From Pantoea sp. GD03673 (lineage in GTDB: Bacteria > Pseudomonadota > Gammaproteobacteria > Enterobacterales > Enterobacteriaceae): DNA of 64,000 nucleotides. Below, piece after piece: positions 1 to 11,614 of the stretch. Numbering within the stretch: position 1 is the first letter of the stretch; every line of letters begins with the position of its first letter. The notes beneath the pieces were generated by a model, which was not told the DNA's origin, did not search any database, and saw only the letters and a program-made list of their open reading frames with translations. The DNA lies in assembly GCF_029844725.1 (NCBI RefSeq), contig NZ_JAOCKJ010000005.1, positions 394,581-458,580 of the forward strand, read 5' to 3'. Both the position numbers and the translations under genes were made by a program.

Positions 1-856
1 ACAGCGCAGGCGGTGCCAGACTGTCGCTGGCGGCCAGCGCTTTTTCGCGGTTGGAGGGCTGAACCACATAACGCTGTGACTCCCAGTGCAGCAGGGTCAG
101 CGTTCCACCCCAGCAGCAGCCGGTGTCCAGACCGATAATGCCTTCTGGCGTTCCTTTGCCCTCCAGCGAGGCCCAGTGACCAAATACGATGGTGTAGTCA
201 CGTGCGACCGGCCCTTCGATGTTAAACCAGGGCTTCAGCGGCGGAAGCGCGGATTCAGGCGCATCTTTGCAGATCATGTCCAGCTGCCCATTGGGGAAGC
301 AGTAACGCATGCGGGTAAGGGCATTGGTTGTGAAGCGCAGACGCGCCAGACCGCTCAGATCTTCACTCCAGTTGTTTGGCATGTCGCCATACATGGCATC
401 AAGAAACAGCGGATAACTGTCGCTGGCAAGCACCGCTTCGACTTCACGGGCGCACTTTTTCGCGGTCCCGATATCCCACTGTGGCGTGATACCGGCGTGT
501 CCCATCACCAGCTTTTTCTCTTCATCAACCTGGAGCAGCGGCTGACGACGTAGCCAGTTGATCAGCTCATCCGCATCGTCCGCCTCAAGCAACGGTGTCA
601 GGCGATCTTTGGGCTTATTACGGCTGATGCCAGCGTAGACCGCCAGCAGATGTAAATCGTGATTACCCAGCACCAGACGCACTGCGTCGCCCAGCGATTT
701 CACGTAGCGCAGGACGTCAAGTGAGCCTGGACCGCGCGCGACCAGGTCGCCGGTCAGCCACAGCGTATCCTGCTCAGGATCGAAACTGACCTGCTGCAGC
801 AAGGCACGTAATTCATCGTAGCAACCGTGAACGTCGCCAATCAGGTATGTGCTCAT
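1..856 (-). CDS. apaH: Bis(5'-nucleosyl)-tetraphosphatase, symmetrical; 3' end cut by the window
   Basis: Hydrolyses diadenosine tetraphosphate (Ap4A) symmetrically to two ADP. The reading frame opens with ATG at 856 and stays open for 285 codons to the window edge with no stop, so the C-terminus is missing; E. coli ApaH has 280 residues, so little can be lost. Metallophosphatase motifs are visible: GDVHG at residues 7-11, GDLVARGP at about 36-43, GNHD at about 64-67, and a later GHAG and GHW. It is the last gene of the minus-strand run lptD-surA-pdxA-rsmA-apaG-apaH, lying 52 bases after apaG, and is probably co-transcribed with it. Confidence 0.95.
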   Translation of the reverse strand, partial: MSTYLIGDVHGCYDELRALLQQVSFDPEQDTLWLTGDLVARGPGSLDVLRYVKSLGDAVRLVLGNHDLHLLAVYAGISRNKPKDRLTPLLEADDADELINWLRRQPLLQVDEEKKLVMGHAGITPQWDIGTAKKCAREVEAVLASDSYPLFLDAMYGDMPNNWSEDLSGLARLRFTTNALTRMRYCFPNGQLDMICKDAPESALPPLKPWFNIEGPVARDYTIVFGHWASLEGKGTPEGIIGLDTGCCWGGTLTLLHWESQRYVVQPSNREKALAASDSLAPPAL

Positions 857-908
857 AAGGTTTTATCCATCAGGCGTGCCCGAGTTAACGGGCAAAAAAG
901 CGTGTAAA

Positions 909-1286
909 TCAGTGAATGTGGGTCTGAATGGCGAGGCGGAACACCGGGATTTCGACGTGGAAGGTGTCACCCTGTTCGTCGACCATCACGTAATGTCCCT
1001 GCATGGTGCCCATCGGCGTTTCGATCACGGCACCGCTGGTGTACTGAAATTCATTGCCAGGCGCAATGTGCGGCTGTTCACCGACCACGCCTTCACCCTG
1101 AACTTCTGTCTCGCGGCCGTTACCGTTGGTAATCAGCCAGTAGCGTCCCAGCAGTTGCACGGAGGAACGGCCCAGATTGCGTATCGTAATGGTATAGGCG
1201 AAGACGTAGCGATCCTCATCCGGTGAGGATTGTGAGGCAACGTACTGGCTTTGCACATGGACGGAGACGCGGGCCGTTTCACTCAT
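909..1286 (-). CDS. apaG: Co2+/Mg2+ efflux-associated protein ApaG
   Basis: This 125-residue protein is the same length as E. coli ApaG, a single-domain fibronectin-III-like beta-sandwich (DUF525). The conserved core [20 protein letters not shown] lies at about residues 74-93, and the family's [10 protein letters not shown] follows at about 97-106. The family was linked genetically to cobalt resistance and magnesium efflux, but its biochemical role is unsettled; nothing here adds to that. It lies 3 bases downstream of rsmA and just before apaH, the arrangement seen in E. coli, which supports a single transcript. Confidence 0.95.
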   Translation of the reverse strand: MSETARVSVHVQSQYVASQSSPDEDRYVFAYTITIRNLGRSSVQLLGRYWLITNGNGRETEVQGEGVVGEQPHIAPGNEFQYTSGAVIETPMGTMQGHYVMVDEQGDTFHVEIPVFRLAIQTHIH

Positions 1287-1289
1287 GAC

Positions 1290-2111
1290 TTACTCCTGCG
1301 ATTTTCCCTGATGATTCGCCAGCCAGTTTGCCAGCTGACAATATTGCGCGACGGAGACGTTCTCGGCACGCAGGGTTGGATCTATGGATAACTCTTCCAG
1401 TGCACCTGCAGCGACCATGTGGCTCAGGCTATTACGCAGCGTTTTGCGGCGCTGGCCGAATGCTTCCGTGGTGATACGGCTCAGGATACGCACGTCACTG
1501 ACCGGATGCGGCGGCTCGGCAAAGGGCACCAGACGCACTACGGCCGAGTCCACTTTCGGAGGCGGCGTAAAGGCGTGTGGCGGCACTTCCAGCACCGGAA
1601 TCACCTGACAGTAATATTGCGCCATCACGGTCAGACGGCCATAGGCTTTACTGCCCGGACCGGCAACCAGACGGTTAACCACTTCTTTCTGCAGCATGAA
1701 GTGCATATCTTTGATCGAACCAGTATAGCTGAAAAGGTGGAACATCAGCGGGGTCGAAATATTGTAAGGCAAGTTACCAAATACCCGCAGCGGCTGGCCT
1801 CTCTCCTGCGCCAGCGCGGCGAAGTCGAAGGTCATGGCATCCTGCTGGAAGATGGTCAGCTTCGGGCCAAGGAACGGATGGGTTTGCAGACGCGCAGCCA
1901 GATCGCGGTCCAGCTCTACCACCGTTAAGCTATCGAGGCGTTCACCCACCGGCTCGGTTAAGGCACCCAGGCCTGGGCCGATCTCGACCAGCGCTTCGTC
2001 GCGCTGAGGATGGATGGCGGAGACAATGCTGTCGATAATGTACTGATCGTTCAGGAAGTTCTGCCCGAAACGTTTACGGGCGTAGTGCCCCTGATGGACG
2101 CGATTATTCAT
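1290..2111 (-). CDS. rsmA: 16S rRNA (adenine1518-N6/adenine1519-N6)-dimethyltransferase
   Basis: RsmA (KsgA) dimethylates two adjacent adenines in the 3'-terminal helix-45 loop of 16S rRNA, late in small-subunit assembly, using S-adenosylmethionine. The 273-residue product carries the SAM-binding motif VEIGPGLG at about residues 42-49 and the adenine methyltransferase signature NLPYN at about 113-117. The N-terminal KRFGQNFL typical of the family is present. Its start overlaps the 3' end of pdxA by 8 bases, which suggests translational coupling. Loss of this enzyme gives kasugamycin resistance in related bacteria (family knowledge). Confidence 0.97.
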   Translation of the reverse strand: MNNRVHQGHYARKRFGQNFLNDQYIIDSIVSAIHPQRDEALVEIGPGLGALTEPVGERLDSLTVVELDRDLAARLQTHPFLGPKLTIFQQDAMTFDFAALAQERGQPLRVFGNLPYNISTPLMFHLFSYTGSIKDMHFMLQKEVVNRLVAGPGSKAYGRLTVMAQYYCQVIPVLEVPPHAFTPPPKVDSAVVRLVPFAEPPHPVSDVRILSRITTEAFGQRRKTLRNSLSHMVAAGALEELSIDPTLRAENVSVAQYCQLANWLANHQGKSQE

Positions 2112-3102
2112 TACTGCTCTTGATCATAGTGATGGCGAGGTTAAGCGCCGTGATGAAGCTGCCCGGTTCAGCCTGACCCAGACCGGCGAGTTCAAGCGCG
2201 GTGCCGTGGTCAACAGATGTCCGGATAAAAGGCAGGCCCAGAGTGATATTGACCGCCCGGCCAAACCCCTGAAATTTGAGTACCGGCAGGCCCTGGTCGT
2301 GATACATCGCCAGCACCGCATCGGCAAATTGCAGATATTTAGGCTGGAAAAGGGTATCCGCAGGCAGCGGGCCAGTCAGTTTAATGCCCTGCTGACGCAG
2401 TTCATTGAGTGCTGGCGTGATGGTGTCGATCTCTTCCCGTCCCATGTGGCCGCTTTCGCCCGCATGAGGATTGAGACCACAGACGTAAATATGCGGCTCG
2501 GCAATCGCGAACTTCTGCTGCAGATCGCGATGCAGAATCGTGATCACTTCATGCAGACAGTCACGGGTCACCGCAGCGGGGACATCTTTCAGCGGCAGAT
2601 GCGTGGTAGCCAGTGCGACACGCAGCTCTTCTGTCGCCAGCATCATGACGACACGATGGCCGCCTGCGCGATCGGCGAAGAATTCGGTATGGCCGGTAAA
2701 CGCGATGCCGGCATCGTTAATGACGCCTTTGTGCACCGGGCCGGTGATTAGCGCCGCGAATTCACCGCTGAGACAACCGTCACAGGCGCGTGCCAGCGTG
2801 TTCAGAACATACTCGCTATTCGCGACGCAAAGCTCGCCGGGCGTGACCGTCTCTGCCGTTTCAACGGGCAGTACAGTCAGCGTACCCGCCTGCTGTGGTT
2901 CAGCGGCGACGCCAGGCTGGTAGGTCCGCAGCGTTAACGGCAGACCGAGTTGCGCTGCCCGCTGCTGCAACAGGGCAGGCGAGGCGCAAACCACCAGTTC
3001 AACGGGCCACGACTGCTGGGCCAGCTGAACGGTAAGATCGGGACCAATCCCGGCGGGTTCGCCGGGCGTGATCACTACACGGAGATTATTGTGCATTGCC
3101 AT
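2104..3102 (-). CDS. pdxA: 4-hydroxythreonine-4-phosphate dehydrogenase
   Basis: PdxA oxidises 4-phosphohydroxy-L-threonine with NAD in the deoxyxylulose-phosphate-dependent pyridoxal phosphate pathway. The product decarboxylates and is then used by PdxJ. The 332 residues (E. coli 329) include GEPAGIGPD near the N-terminus and three metal-binding histidine regions typical of the family: [20 protein letters not shown] and [11 protein letters not shown]. The gene overlaps the end of surA by 17 bases and the start of rsmA by 8 bases, so it sits inside a translationally coupled operon, as in E. coli. Confidence 0.96.
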   Translation of the reverse strand: MAMHNNLRVVITPGEPAGIGPDLTVQLAQQSWPVELVVCASPALLQQRAAQLGLPLTLRTYQPGVAAEPQQAGTLTVLPVETAETVTPGELCVANSEYVLNTLARACDGCLSGEFAALITGPVHKGVINDAGIAFTGHTEFFADRAGGHRVVMMLATEELRVALATTHLPLKDVPAAVTRDCLHEVITILHRDLQQKFAIAEPHIYVCGLNPHAGESGHMGREEIDTITPALNELRQQGIKLTGPLPADTLFQPKYLQFADAVLAMYHDQGLPVLKFQGFGRAVNITLGLPFIRTSVDHGTALELAGLGQAEPGSFITALNLAITMIKSSNE

Positions 3103-4381
3103 CCAGAATCTTCACGTAGGCGCTGGCGCGTTGTTCCTGCATCCAGGTCTGCGCTTCTTCCGCAAATTTACGGTTAAACAGCATACGGTAAGCACGCTCT
3201 TTCTGGGCGGCATCCGTTTTGTCCACCTGACGGCTGTCCAGCAACTGAATCAGATGCCAGCCGAAAGAGGAGTGAACCGGCTGGCTGACCTGACCTTTCT
3301 GCAGACGCAGCAGCGCGTCACGGAATGCAGGATCAAACACTTCAGGAGAGGTCCAGCCAAGATCGCCACCCTGATTCGCCGAACCCGGATCGTCAGAATA
3401 CTGTTTGGCCGCCGCAGCAAACGTGGTTTTGCCACTGCGGATATCGGCAGCGATCTGTTCCAGCTGAGCGCGCGCCTGTTCATCAGTAAGAATAGGCGAT
3501 GGCTTCAGCAGAATGTGACGTGAATGGACTTCGGTGACGGAGACATTTTTGCTCTCGCCGCGCAGGTCGTTTACTTTCAGGATGTGGAAGCCCACACCAG
3601 AGCGTACCGGTCCGACGATATCGCCTTTTTTAGCGGTCGCCAGCGCCTGAGCAAACAGGGTCGGTAACTCTTCGATTTTACCCCAGCCCATGTTGCCGCC
3701 TTTCAGCGCCTGGGAGTCGGCAGAGTAGGTCACCGCCATCTTGCCGAAGTCAGCGCCATTTTTCAGTTCGCCGACCAGCTGTTTCGCCAGCGTCTCCTGC
3801 TCGTCAACCTGCTGCTGTGTCGGGTTTTCTGGCAGCGGCAGCAGAATATGACTGACGTTCAGTTCCGTCCCCTGACTGTTCTGGGAACCAATCTGGTTTG
3901 CAAGCGTATCCACTTCCTGCGGCAGAATAGTGACGCGACGACGCACTTCGTTGTTGCGCACTTCAGCAATGGTCATCTCTTTGCGGATCTGAGAACGATA
4001 AACGCTGTAGTTCATACCGTCATAAGCCAGACGGCTGCGCAGCTGATCAAGGCTCATGCGGTTCTGCGCAGCGATGTTCTGAATAGCCTGGTCCAGCTGC
4101 TCGTCGCTGATCTGGATCCCTGCTTTTTCACCCATCTGCAGGATGATGTTATCCATGATCTGACGTTCCAGAATCTGGTGGCGCAGCGTTTTATCATCCG
4201 GCAATTGCTGACCTGCCTGCTGGGCCTGAGATTTAACCGTGCCCATCATACCGTCCACGTCACTCTCAAGAACCACGCCGTTATTGACCACGGCTGCAAC
4301 TTTATCAACGACTTGTGGTGCTGCGAACGCGGTGTTGGCACTGATTGCCACACCAAGAATCAGCATTCTCCAGTTCTTCAT
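3086..4381 (-). CDS. surA: Periplasmic chaperone and peptidyl-prolyl isomerase SurA
   Basis: SurA escorts unfolded outer-membrane beta-barrel proteins across the periplasm to the Bam complex. The 431-residue protein begins with a Sec signal peptide, with a hydrophobic stretch and a probable cleavage after AFA at about residue 20. The N-terminal chaperone domain follows, then two parvulin domains: one at about 170-275, recognisable by GGNMGW and GFHILKV, and one at about 285-390, recognisable by GGDLGW and GWHLIQL. The gene is 54 bases downstream of lptD, one of the major proteins that depends on SurA. Confidence 0.97.
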   Translation of the reverse strand: MKNWRMLILGVAISANTAFAAPQVVDKVAAVVNNGVVLESDVDGMMGTVKSQAQQAGQQLPDDKTLRHQILERQIMDNIILQMGEKAGIQISDEQLDQAIQNIAAQNRMSLDQLRSRLAYDGMNYSVYRSQIRKEMTIAEVRNNEVRRRVTILPQEVDTLANQIGSQNSQGTELNVSHILLPLPENPTQQQVDEQETLAKQLVGELKNGADFGKMAVTYSADSQALKGGNMGWGKIEELPTLFAQALATAKKGDIVGPVRSGVGFHILKVNDLRGESKNVSVTEVHSRHILLKPSPILTDEQARAQLEQIAADIRSGKTTFAAAAKQYSDDPGSANQGGDLGWTSPEVFDPAFRDALLRLQKGQVSQPVHSSFGWHLIQLLDSRQVDKTDAAQKERAYRMLFNRKFAEEAQTWMQEQRASAYVKILDGNAQ

Positions 4382-4435
4382 ACTTTATCCATTGTTGGTT
4401 CCGCACTGCGGGATTGCCTGTCAAACATCACAACA

Positions 4436-6811
4436 TCAGAAAGCGGGCTGGTAAGGGATAATGCCCTGACGCAGCATATCGTTAGTGCCTAAGCCATAGT
4501 TAGGACTCAGACCACGCAGCTCAATGTTGAATGAGATTTGGTTGTCATACTTACTGTCGTTGTTTTCCCAACCGTTAATTTTGCGTTCGTAACCGACCCG
4601 GATTGCATAACAGCATGAGCTGTATTGCAGGCCCACCAGCTGTGATGCCGGACGCGTGTTGCGGGTATCGTAGTAGTAAGCGCCTACCACAGACCATGCA
4701 TCCGCAATCGGCCAGCTGGCCGTAGTACCTACCTGTGAAATCCCGTTTTTATAGACAGGATCTGTCACCAGCTTGTTATCGTTCAGCGCAGTAGCCACAT
4801 ATTCCGGGCTGCTGTAACGGTAACTCAGCTGAACCATGCGGTCGGCATCACGACGGTATTCCAGTACGGTATTACCCTGGGAGACGTTGTCGAGTTTGGT
4901 GTCATATTGCAGCCCACCTCTGACGCCCCAGCGATCGCTGATTTTCCAGTATGTATCACCAGCCCAGACCAGGCTGCCGGTATCATCTTCTTTACTGGTT
5001 TGATTCACACCAGTACGAGAAGGGGTAAACGAGTAGATTTGACCTACAGAAACGTTAAAACGTTCAACCAGATCGGTATCATAAATGCGTGAGGTGACGC
5101 CGGTAGCCACTTCATTGGCCGACGCAATGCGATCCAGACCGCTATAAGTACGATCGCGGAACAGACCGGTGTAGTCGGTTTGCAGCAATGTTGAGTCGTA
5201 AGGATAGATGTTGCTCTGATCGCGATACGGGATATAAAGGTACTGCACGCGCGGTTCCAGCGTCTGGGTGTAGCCCACAGCCGAGTTCATGTCGCGGTCA
5301 AACACCATCCGGCCGTCCACTTTAAACTGTGGCAGGGTACGGTTGACCGACTCATCCAGTTCGCCGCTTTTGTCACCCCTGATACCGTTAGCCGCGTTGT
5401 TGTAGAAATCAACGTCAGTCTGCTGATAGTGGGTTGCCAGAAACTTCGCTTCGGTATCCAGGCTGGCCCAGCCGTTGGACAGCGGCAGGTTCAGCGTCGG
5501 CTCAATGTGCAAACGGGTCGCTTCAGGGTAGCGATCGCTGACGTTGGTAAACTTCACCGCCTGAGCATAGACCCTGCCATCAAACGGGCCGATATCATTC
5601 TGATAAAGATTAACGTCCAGCTGCGGCATGGCGCGGTAGACGTTATTGCTACTGTTATTGCCGAACACCTGGAAATCTTTGGTGGAGAGCGTAGCGTCCC
5701 AGTTGGTGTCGGCATAGCCAATGCTGAATTTCTGCGTGGCGTAGTTGTCGGTCGAGCTGTAGTACTTCGAGTCGAGATCGTTGAAATAGTACTTGTCGCT
5801 GACCTTGGTGTAGTCCGCGTTGAAACGCCAGTGCTGGTCATAAACACCCGCATGACGCCAGTAGAACAGCCAGCGATCGGAACTGTCATTTTCAGCGATG
5901 CGGCGCAGTGCTTTGTCGTTATCGTACTGTTTATCGGAGCCGAGGTAGTCGAATTCCATCAGACCGGCACCCAGCGTGGTCAGATAACGGAATTCATTTT
6001 CAAACTTCATGCCGCGCTTACTGATGTAATGCGGCGTGATGGTCGCATCGGCCTGCGGCGCGATGTTCCAGTAATAGGGCAGAATGAACTCGAAGCCGTT
6101 GTTGCTGCCATATTTTGCGTTCGGGATCAGGAAACCGGATCGACGACGATCGCCAATCGGTAACTGCAGATAGGGGCTGTAGAACACCGGAACTGAACCG
6201 AGCTTGAAGCGGGCGTTCCAGATCTCTGCCACTTCCTCTTCGCGATCCTGGATCACTTCAGAACCCACTACGCTCCAGCTGTTAGAGCCTGGCAGACAGG
6301 AGGTAAAGGAGCCGTTTTCCAGAATGGTGTAGCGGTTATCGCCGCGCAGTTTCATCTGGTCGGCAGTACCGCGCCCCTGGCGATCCACCATCTGGTACTG
6401 ACCATTCCAGACGTTGGTATCTTTGCTGTTGAGGTTTGACCAGGCTTTCGGACCTTTCAGGATGACCTGATTGTCATCGTAGTGCACATTACCCAGGGCA
6501 TCGACGGTGCGCACTGGCGCAGTCTGACCTTCCTGCTGACGCTGATGAAGCTGAACTTCATCCGCCTGCATACGGCTGTTGCCCTGCTCAATGTTTACAT
6601 TGCCGGTGAAGACCGCATCATCGGGATAGTTCCCTTTCGCGGCATCGGAGTGAATGGTAACAGGCAACTGGTTCGTATTACCGTTCACCAGCGGGCGGTT
6701 GTAACTCGGCACGCCTAACATACACTGCGACATCAAATCGTCGGCAAAGGCTTGCTGGCTAATGGCTGCGCCGATCAGTGTGGCCAGCAGGGTAGGTATA
6801 TGTTTTTTCAT
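4436..6811 (-). CDS. lptD: LPS-assembly outer-membrane protein LptD
   Basis: LptD is the 26-strand beta-barrel that, with the lipoprotein LptE, inserts lipopolysaccharide into the outer leaflet. I place the start at ATG 6811, giving 791 residues (E. coli 784) and a clean signal peptide beginning MKKHIPTLL and ending AFA before DD. Two in-frame ATG codons lie further upstream, at 6847 and 6844, and would spoil that signal. An OstA/LptA-like jellyroll domain precedes the barrel. All four cysteines that form the two interdomain disulfides in E. coli appear to be kept: C30, one near residue 173 in TSCLPG, and a C-terminal adjacent pair in SSCCYA. The gene heads the surA-pdxA-rsmA-apaGH operon. 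Confidence 0.95.
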   Translation of the reverse strand: MKKHIPTLLATLIGAAISQQAFADDLMSQCMLGVPSYNRPLVNGNTNQLPVTIHSDAAKGNYPDDAVFTGNVNIEQGNSRMQADEVQLHQRQQEGQTAPVRTVDALGNVHYDDNQVILKGPKAWSNLNSKDTNVWNGQYQMVDRQGRGTADQMKLRGDNRYTILENGSFTSCLPGSNSWSVVGSEVIQDREEEVAEIWNARFKLGSVPVFYSPYLQLPIGDRRRSGFLIPNAKYGSNNGFEFILPYYWNIAPQADATITPHYISKRGMKFENEFRYLTTLGAGLMEFDYLGSDKQYDNDKALRRIAENDSSDRWLFYWRHAGVYDQHWRFNADYTKVSDKYYFNDLDSKYYSSTDNYATQKFSIGYADTNWDATLSTKDFQVFGNNSSNNVYRAMPQLDVNLYQNDIGPFDGRVYAQAVKFTNVSDRYPEATRLHIEPTLNLPLSNGWASLDTEAKFLATHYQQTDVDFYNNAANGIRGDKSGELDESVNRTLPQFKVDGRMVFDRDMNSAVGYTQTLEPRVQYLYIPYRDQSNIYPYDSTLLQTDYTGLFRDRTYSGLDRIASANEVATGVTSRIYDTDLVERFNVSVGQIYSFTPSRTGVNQTSKEDDTGSLVWAGDTYWKISDRWGVRGGLQYDTKLDNVSQGNTVLEYRRDADRMVQLSYRYSSPEYVATALNDNKLVTDPVYKNGISQVGTTASWPIADAWSVVGAYYYDTRNTRPASQLVGLQYSSCCYAIRVGYERKINGWENNDSKYDNQISFNIELRGLSPNYGLGTNDMLRQGIIPYQPAF

Positions 6812-6993
6812 ACGCGGTATCGAGAATTCCATGAAAACTGGCATCATGCCGACAATCGGGTCAGAGACTAACTTACTGCCCGGCGTTGCGCCAGTGTTAA
6901 TCCTGGTCTGTCAGCGTTGCCGTTAGGCGCTGAGATAAATGACAGGTATGATAATGCAATTTTCAGCCGCAAGCATGGCGAATTGAGGAGTTT

Positions 6994-7803
6994 ATGCGCT
7001 ACTGGGGAAAAGTTGTGGGTCTGGCGGTGGGATTACTTTCCGGCGCAGGCTTTTGGGGTATCGTGATCGGTTTGATCATTGGCCATATGATTGACAAAGT
7101 ACGCGGCGCGCAAGGCAAGGCCTACTTCTCAAATAATCAGACACGACAGACGCTGTTTTTCAGCACCACTTTTCAGGTGATGGGCCATCTGACCAAGTCA
7201 AAAGGGCGCGTCACGGAAGCGGATATTCAGATTGCTTCACTGTTAATGGAGCGGATGCAGCTGCACGGTGACTCCCGCACTGCGGCCCAGCGCGCATTCC
7301 GCGAAGGCAAGCAGGCGGATTACCCGCTGCGCAGCAAATTGCGTGAACTGCGCAGCGCCTGCTTTGGCCGGTTCGATCTGATTCGGATGTTCCTGGAGAT
7401 CCAGATTCAGGCCGCTTTTGCCGACGGCTCACTGCATCCCAATGAGCGTCAGGTGCTCTATGTGATTGCTGAAGAGCTGGGTATTTCACGCGTCCAGTTC
7501 GATCAGTTCCTGCGCATGATGGAAGGTGGCCAGCAGTTTGGAGGGGGTCAGCGCAGTGCTGGTGGTTTCCAGCAGGCGCAGCGCGGCCCGACACTGGAAG
7601 ATGCCTGCAGCGTGCTGGGCGTGAAAAGCAGTGATGACGCCACCACCATCAAACGCGCTTACCGCAAACTGATGAGCGAGCATCATCCCGACAAGCTGGT
7701 GGCGAAAGGGCTACCGCCTGAGATGATGGAAATGGCGAAACAGAAAGCGCAGGAAATTCAGGCGGCGTACGATCTGATTCGTAAAGAGAAAGGCTTTAAA
7801 TAA
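6994..7803 (+). CDS. djlA: Membrane-anchored J-domain co-chaperone DjlA
   Basis: DjlA is a bitopic inner-membrane DnaJ-like protein that stimulates the DnaK ATPase and, when overproduced in E. coli, activates the Rcs envelope-stress pathway. In the 269 residues, a glycine-rich transmembrane segment spans about residues 6-30. A TerB-like helical domain covers the middle, followed by a Gly/Gln-rich linker at about 180-195. The C-terminal J domain at about 200-265 contains the diagnostic HPD in SEHHPDKL. The start ATG follows a GAGGAG-type ribosome site. The gene is divergent from lptD and converges on rluA. Confidence 0.96.
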   Translation: MRYWGKVVGLAVGLLSGAGFWGIVIGLIIGHMIDKVRGAQGKAYFSNNQTRQTLFFSTTFQVMGHLTKSKGRVTEADIQIASLLMERMQLHGDSRTAAQRAFREGKQADYPLRSKLRELRSACFGRFDLIRMFLEIQIQAAFADGSLHPNERQVLYVIAEELGISRVQFDQFLRMMEGGQQFGGGQRSAGGFQQAQRGPTLEDACSVLGVKSSDDATTIKRAYRKLMSEHHPDKLVAKGLPPEMMEMAKQKAQEIQAAYDLIRKEKGFK

Positions 7804-7809
7804 TCACGC

Positions 7810-7860
7810 AGTCCGGTGGCCTCTTCTGCAACAGAGGAGGCCACGGTGTCAGGCCGGACT
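7810..7860. terminator. Nested hairpin between convergent djlA and rluA
   Basis: The 59-base gap between the djlA and rluA stop codons is almost entirely an inverted repeat. An inner stem pairs GTGGCCTC at 7816-7823 with GAGGCCAC at 7837-7844. An outer stem pairs AGTCCGG at 7810-7816 with CCGGACT at 7854-7860. There is no long uridine run on the plus strand, so it may block read-through by structure rather than act as a classical intrinsic terminator. Confidence 0.55.
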
Positions 7861-7862
7861 GG

Positions 7863-8516
7863 TCAAAAATCGGCGGGCTGACGAAACGTCATGGCATTAC
7901 CAAATGCCGGATGGGTAATGGTCAGCGACTCCGCATGCAGCAGCAAACGGGAGGCCATCGCTTTGGCTTCCGGATGCGCATAGAAGTTATCCCCCAGAAT
8001 CGGATGGCCCAGCGCCAGCATATGCACCCGCAGCTGATGTGAGCGGCCGGTAATCGGCTTCAGGGAAACACGCGCACTGTTATCCGCACGATATTCCAGC
8101 ACCTGATACTCCGTCTGCGCGGCTTTACCGGTCTCAAAGCAGACCATCTGCTTTGGACGATTTGGCCAGTCGCAGATCAGCGGCAGATCAACCAGTCCCG
8201 CTTCCTTCTCCGGGTGACCCCAGATGCAGGCCACGTAGGTCTTGGACGGTTCCCGTTCACGAAATTGTCGTTTCAGCTCGCGCTCAGCCGCCTTGGTCAA
8301 TGCCACCACCATCACGCCGCTGGTCGCCATATCCAGCCGGTGGACAGATTCCGCCTGCGGGAAATCGCGCTGAATCCGCGTCATCACGCTATCTTTGTGC
8401 TCCTCCAGACGACCGGGTACCGAGAGCAGACCGCTGGGTTTGTTCACCACCATGATATGCGCATCCTGATAAAGGATGTGCAGCCAGGGTTCATGCGGTG
8501 GATTGTAAGGTTCCAT
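7863..8516 (-). CDS. rluA: Dual-specificity rRNA/tRNA pseudouridine synthase RluA
   Basis: RluA converts uridine to pseudouridine at position 746 of 23S rRNA and position 32 of several tRNAs. I use ATG 8516, which follows GGAAAG by four bases and gives 217 residues (E. coli 219); the frame extends to a TTG at 8528 but that is unlikely to be used. The family signature HRLDMATSGVMV is present with the catalytic aspartate, and GRSHQLRVHM lies further on. The start lies just past the terminator hairpin of rapA, so rluA may be expressed from its own promoter or by read-through from rapA. Confidence 0.96.
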   Translation of the reverse strand: MEPYNPPHEPWLHILYQDAHIMVVNKPSGLLSVPGRLEEHKDSVMTRIQRDFPQAESVHRLDMATSGVMVVALTKAAERELKRQFREREPSKTYVACIWGHPEKEAGLVDLPLICDWPNRPKQMVCFETGKAAQTEYQVLEYRADNSARVSLKPITGRSHQLRVHMLALGHPILGDNFYAHPEAKAMASRLLLHAESLTITHPAFGNAMTFRQPADF

Positions 8517-8526
8517 GAGGCTTTCC

Positions 8527-8551
8527 AAAAATAAGGGGCCATGCGGCCCCT
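8527..8551 (-). terminator. Intrinsic terminator of rapA
   Basis: Read on the minus strand, AGGGGCC (8551-8545) pairs with GGCCCCT (8540-8534) around a 4-base loop. It is followed by TATTTTT, a typical uridine tract. It begins 4 bases after the rapA stop and ends about 10 bases before the rluA start codon, so its T-tract abuts the rluA ribosome-binding site. Confidence 0.85.
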
Positions 8552-8555
8552 GAGC

Positions 8556-11462
8556 TTACTGGTGTGTCACCACAATCAGGCGCAGCGCGTCGAGACGCCA
8601 GTTGGCCTGGTCGAGACTTTCCAGCACCTGTTCACGGTTGCTTTCCAGCGCTTCAACTTCATCGTCGCGGATGTTCGGGTTGACGGCTTTCAGCGCGTTG
8701 AGACGCGAGAGCTCAGCGCCCAGCTTCTCATTCGCGTCTGCACGTGCCGCATCAATAACGGCTCGCGCTTCGCTGACAACACTCTCTTCGGCCTGAGTCA
8801 GAATCGCATGCACATCCTGCTGCACCGCATTCACCAGTTTACTGGCGGTATGACGGTTAACTGCATTCAGCTGACGGTTAAAACTTTCGAACTCCACTTT
8901 GCCCGCCAGGTTAGTGCCTTTGGTGTCCATCAGCAGACGGATTGGCGTAGGCGGCAGGAAGCGGGTCAGTTGCAGATGCTTCGGTGCCTGCGCTTCAACG
9001 ACATAGATCAGCTCGACCAGCAGCGTCCCGACCGGCAGCGCCTTGTTCTTCAGCAGTGACAGTGCGCTGCTGCCGGTATCGCCTGACAGGATCAGATCCA
9101 GGCCGTTACGGATCAGCGGATGTTCCCAGGTAATGAACTGGGTATCCTCACGTGACAGGGCCTGATCGCGGTTAAAGGTAATGGTGCAGCCATCTTCCGG
9201 CAGGCCAGGGAAATCGGGCACCAGCATGTGGTCGGAAGGGGTCAGCACAATCAGGTTATCGCTGCGATCTTCCTGATTGATACCGACAATATCAAACAGG
9301 TTGAGTGCGAAGTTCACCAGGCCGGTGTCGTTGTCCTGCTCGCTGATAGCATTGGCCAGCAGCTGAGCCGACTCACCGCCGTTAGAGTTCAGCTCCAGCA
9401 GGCGATCGCGCCCCTGTTCCAGCTGCGATTTCAGCGCGTCGTGCTGTTTGCGGCAGTCAGCGATAAACGCATCGAAGCCTTCATTGTTTTCCGGCGCGGC
9501 CAGATAGTTAATCAGCTGCGGATGCACGCTGTCATAGAGGGTCCGGCCGGTCGGGCAGGTGTGTTCAAACGCGTCCAGCCCTTCGTGATACCAGCGCAGC
9601 AGCACCGCCTGTGCGGTCTGCTCCAGCCACGGCACCAGAATCTGAATGTCGTGCGCCTGGCCGATACGATCCAGACGACCGATACGCTGCTCCAGCAGAT
9701 CCGGGTTAAACGGCAGGTCGAACATCACCAGACGGCTGGCAAACTGGAAGTTACGGCCTTCAGAGCCAATCTCGGAGCACAGCAGCACCTGCGCGCCATT
9801 CTCTTCTGAGGCGAACCAGGCGGCTGCACGGTCACGTTCAATGATCGACAGACCTTCGTGGAACACCGCCGCACGAATGCCTTCACGCTCGCGCAGGACC
9901 TGCTCCAGCTGCAGCGCCGTGGCGGCTTTGGCGCAGATCACCAGCACTTTCTCTTTACGGTTGCTGGTGAGATAGCCCATCAGCCATTCCACACGCGGGT
10001 CGAAGTTCCACCAGGTGCCGCTGTCGCCTTCAAATTCCTGATAAATCTGCTCCGGGTAGAGCAGGTCACGCGCCCGATCCTCGGCGCTTTTGCGCGCACC
10101 CATGATGCCGGAGACTTTGATTGCCGTCTGATACTGCGCAGGCAGCGGCAGACGGATCTGGTGCAGCTCGCGTTTCGGGAAGCCTTTAACGCCGTTACGG
10201 GTGTTACGGAACAGTACGCGGCTGGTGCCGTGACGATCCATCAGCATGGCGATCAGCTCCTGACGCGCCTCCAGCTTGCCATCACGGTCGCTGTTGGCGA
10301 CCTGCAGCAGCGGCTCAATGTCCTGCTCGCCCACCAGATCGTTGATCCGGTTCATCTCTTCACGGGAGATCGCTTTATCTGCCAGTAGCGCGGTAACGGC
10401 ATCGGCAATCGGGCGGAAATGCTGCTGCTCTTCAACAAAGGCGGCAAAATCATGGAAACGGTCCGGATCGAGCAGGCGAAGACGGGCGAAGTGGCTCTCC
10501 ATGCCCAGCTGTTCCGGTGTTGCGGTCAGCAGCAGAACCCCGGCGGTTTTCTCTGCCAGCTTTTCGATGACCTGATATTCGCGGCTTGGCTCACCTTCTG
10601 ACCACGCCAGATGGTGCGCTTCATCCACCACCAGCAGATCCCATTCGGCATCGGCCAGCATCTCCAGGCGCTGCTTGTTACGGCGCACAAAGTCCAGCGA
10701 GCAGATAATCAGCTGCTCGGTTTCAAACGGGTTGTCGCTGTCGTGCTGTGCTTCGGTGTAGCGGTCATCATCAAACAGCGCAAAGCGCAGGTTGAAGCGG
10801 CGCAGCATCTCGACCAGCCACTGATGCTGCAAGGTTTCAGGCACCACGATCAGCACCCGCTCAGCACGGCCCGCCAGCAGCTGCTGCTGAATGATCATCC
10901 CGGCTTCAATGGTTTTACCCAGGCCCACTTCATCGGCCAGCAGCACACGCGGCGCATGGCGACGGCCCACGTCGTGGGCGATATGCAGCTGGTGAGGGAT
11001 CAGGTTGGTGCGCATACCGCGTAAGCCGCTGATGGGCAGGCGGTATTGCTCGCTCTGGTATTTACGGGCGCGGAAGCGCAGGGCGAAACGATCCATCCGG
11101 TCGAGCTGGCCGGCAAACAGGCGATCCTGCGGCTTACTGAATACCAGCTTGCTGTCGAGCATCACTTCGCGCAGCATCACATTGCTTTCTTCGGTATCCA
11201 GTCGGGTACCGATATAGGTCATCAGGTCATTTTCGTTGCGTACTTCATCGACGCGCATCTGCCAGCCTTCGTGGCTGGTGATGGTATCACCCGGATTAAA
11301 GATGACGCGGGTAACTGGCGAATCGTTGCGGGCGTAGAGGCGGTTTTCCCCTGTAGCCGGAAACAGCAGGGTGATCATGCGGGTATCGATCGCCACCACG
11401 GTGCCCAGTCCCAGTTCACTTTCCGTATCACTAATCCAGCGCTGACCTAATGTAAAAACCAT
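8556..11462 (-). CDS. rapA: RNA polymerase-associated ATPase RapA
   Basis: RapA is a Swi2/Snf2-type ATPase bound to RNA polymerase that helps recycle the enzyme after transcription. The 968 residues match the E. coli length exactly. An N-terminal Tudor-like region is followed by the helicase domain, with Walker [14 protein letters not shown] at about residue 176, DEAH at about 280 and TATPEQLG in motif III. The second RecA lobe has the motif [13 protein letters not shown] and a motif VI-like [11 protein letters not shown]. The start ATG at 11460-11462 is preceded by an AT-rich region. It is transcribed away from, but on the same strand as, polB. Confidence 0.97.
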   Translation of the reverse strand: MVFTLGQRWISDTESELGLGTVVAIDTRMITLLFPATGENRLYARNDSPVTRVIFNPGDTITSHEGWQMRVDEVRNENDLMTYIGTRLDTEESNVMLREVMLDSKLVFSKPQDRLFAGQLDRMDRFALRFRARKYQSEQYRLPISGLRGMRTNLIPHQLHIAHDVGRRHAPRVLLADEVGLGKTIEAGMIIQQQLLAGRAERVLIVVPETLQHQWLVEMLRRFNLRFALFDDDRYTEAQHDSDNPFETEQLIICSLDFVRRNKQRLEMLADAEWDLLVVDEAHHLAWSEGEPSREYQVIEKLAEKTAGVLLLTATPEQLGMESHFARLRLLDPDRFHDFAAFVEEQQHFRPIADAVTALLADKAISREEMNRINDLVGEQDIEPLLQVANSDRDGKLEARQELIAMLMDRHGTSRVLFRNTRNGVKGFPKRELHQIRLPLPAQYQTAIKVSGIMGARKSAEDRARDLLYPEQIYQEFEGDSGTWWNFDPRVEWLMGYLTSNRKEKVLVICAKAATALQLEQVLREREGIRAAVFHEGLSIIERDRAAAWFASEENGAQVLLCSEIGSEGRNFQFASRLVMFDLPFNPDLLEQRIGRLDRIGQAHDIQILVPWLEQTAQAVLLRWYHEGLDAFEHTCPTGRTLYDSVHPQLINYLAAPENNEGFDAFIADCRKQHDALKSQLEQGRDRLLELNSNGGESAQLLANAISEQDNDTGLVNFALNLFDIVGINQEDRSDNLIVLTPSDHMLVPDFPGLPEDGCTITFNRDQALSREDTQFITWEHPLIRNGLDLILSGDTGSSALSLLKNKALPVGTLLVELIYVVEAQAPKHLQLTRFLPPTPIRLLMDTKGTNLAGKVEFESFNRQLNAVNRHTASKLVNAVQQDVHAILTQAEESVVSEARAVIDAARADANEKLGAELSRLNALKAVNPNIRDDEVEALESNREQVLESLDQANWRLDALRLIVVTHQ

Positions 11463-11614
11463 ATATTTTTTGCTCGAATTTTAACGTTTTTAGAGGTGTT
11501 CCCAAAGCTCAGGCAATAGCGTTACCGCCAGACAACAAGGTCTGGAGCTTACTTAAGAGCGGTGAGTTTCAGGAAGGGCGCTATGGTACTGGATGGCAGG
11601 GCGTTCGTCACCTG

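Noticed and set aside
6848..6960. Sigma-E promoter upstream of lptD
   Set aside because: A TCTGA-like -10 is present on the minus strand but no GGAAC-type -35 lies at the required 16-base spacing.
8556..11462. Many plus-strand frames inside rapA, leuA and polB
   Set aside because: They are shadow frames of strongly conserved minus-strand genes with complete motifs; none has its own ribosome site or family features.
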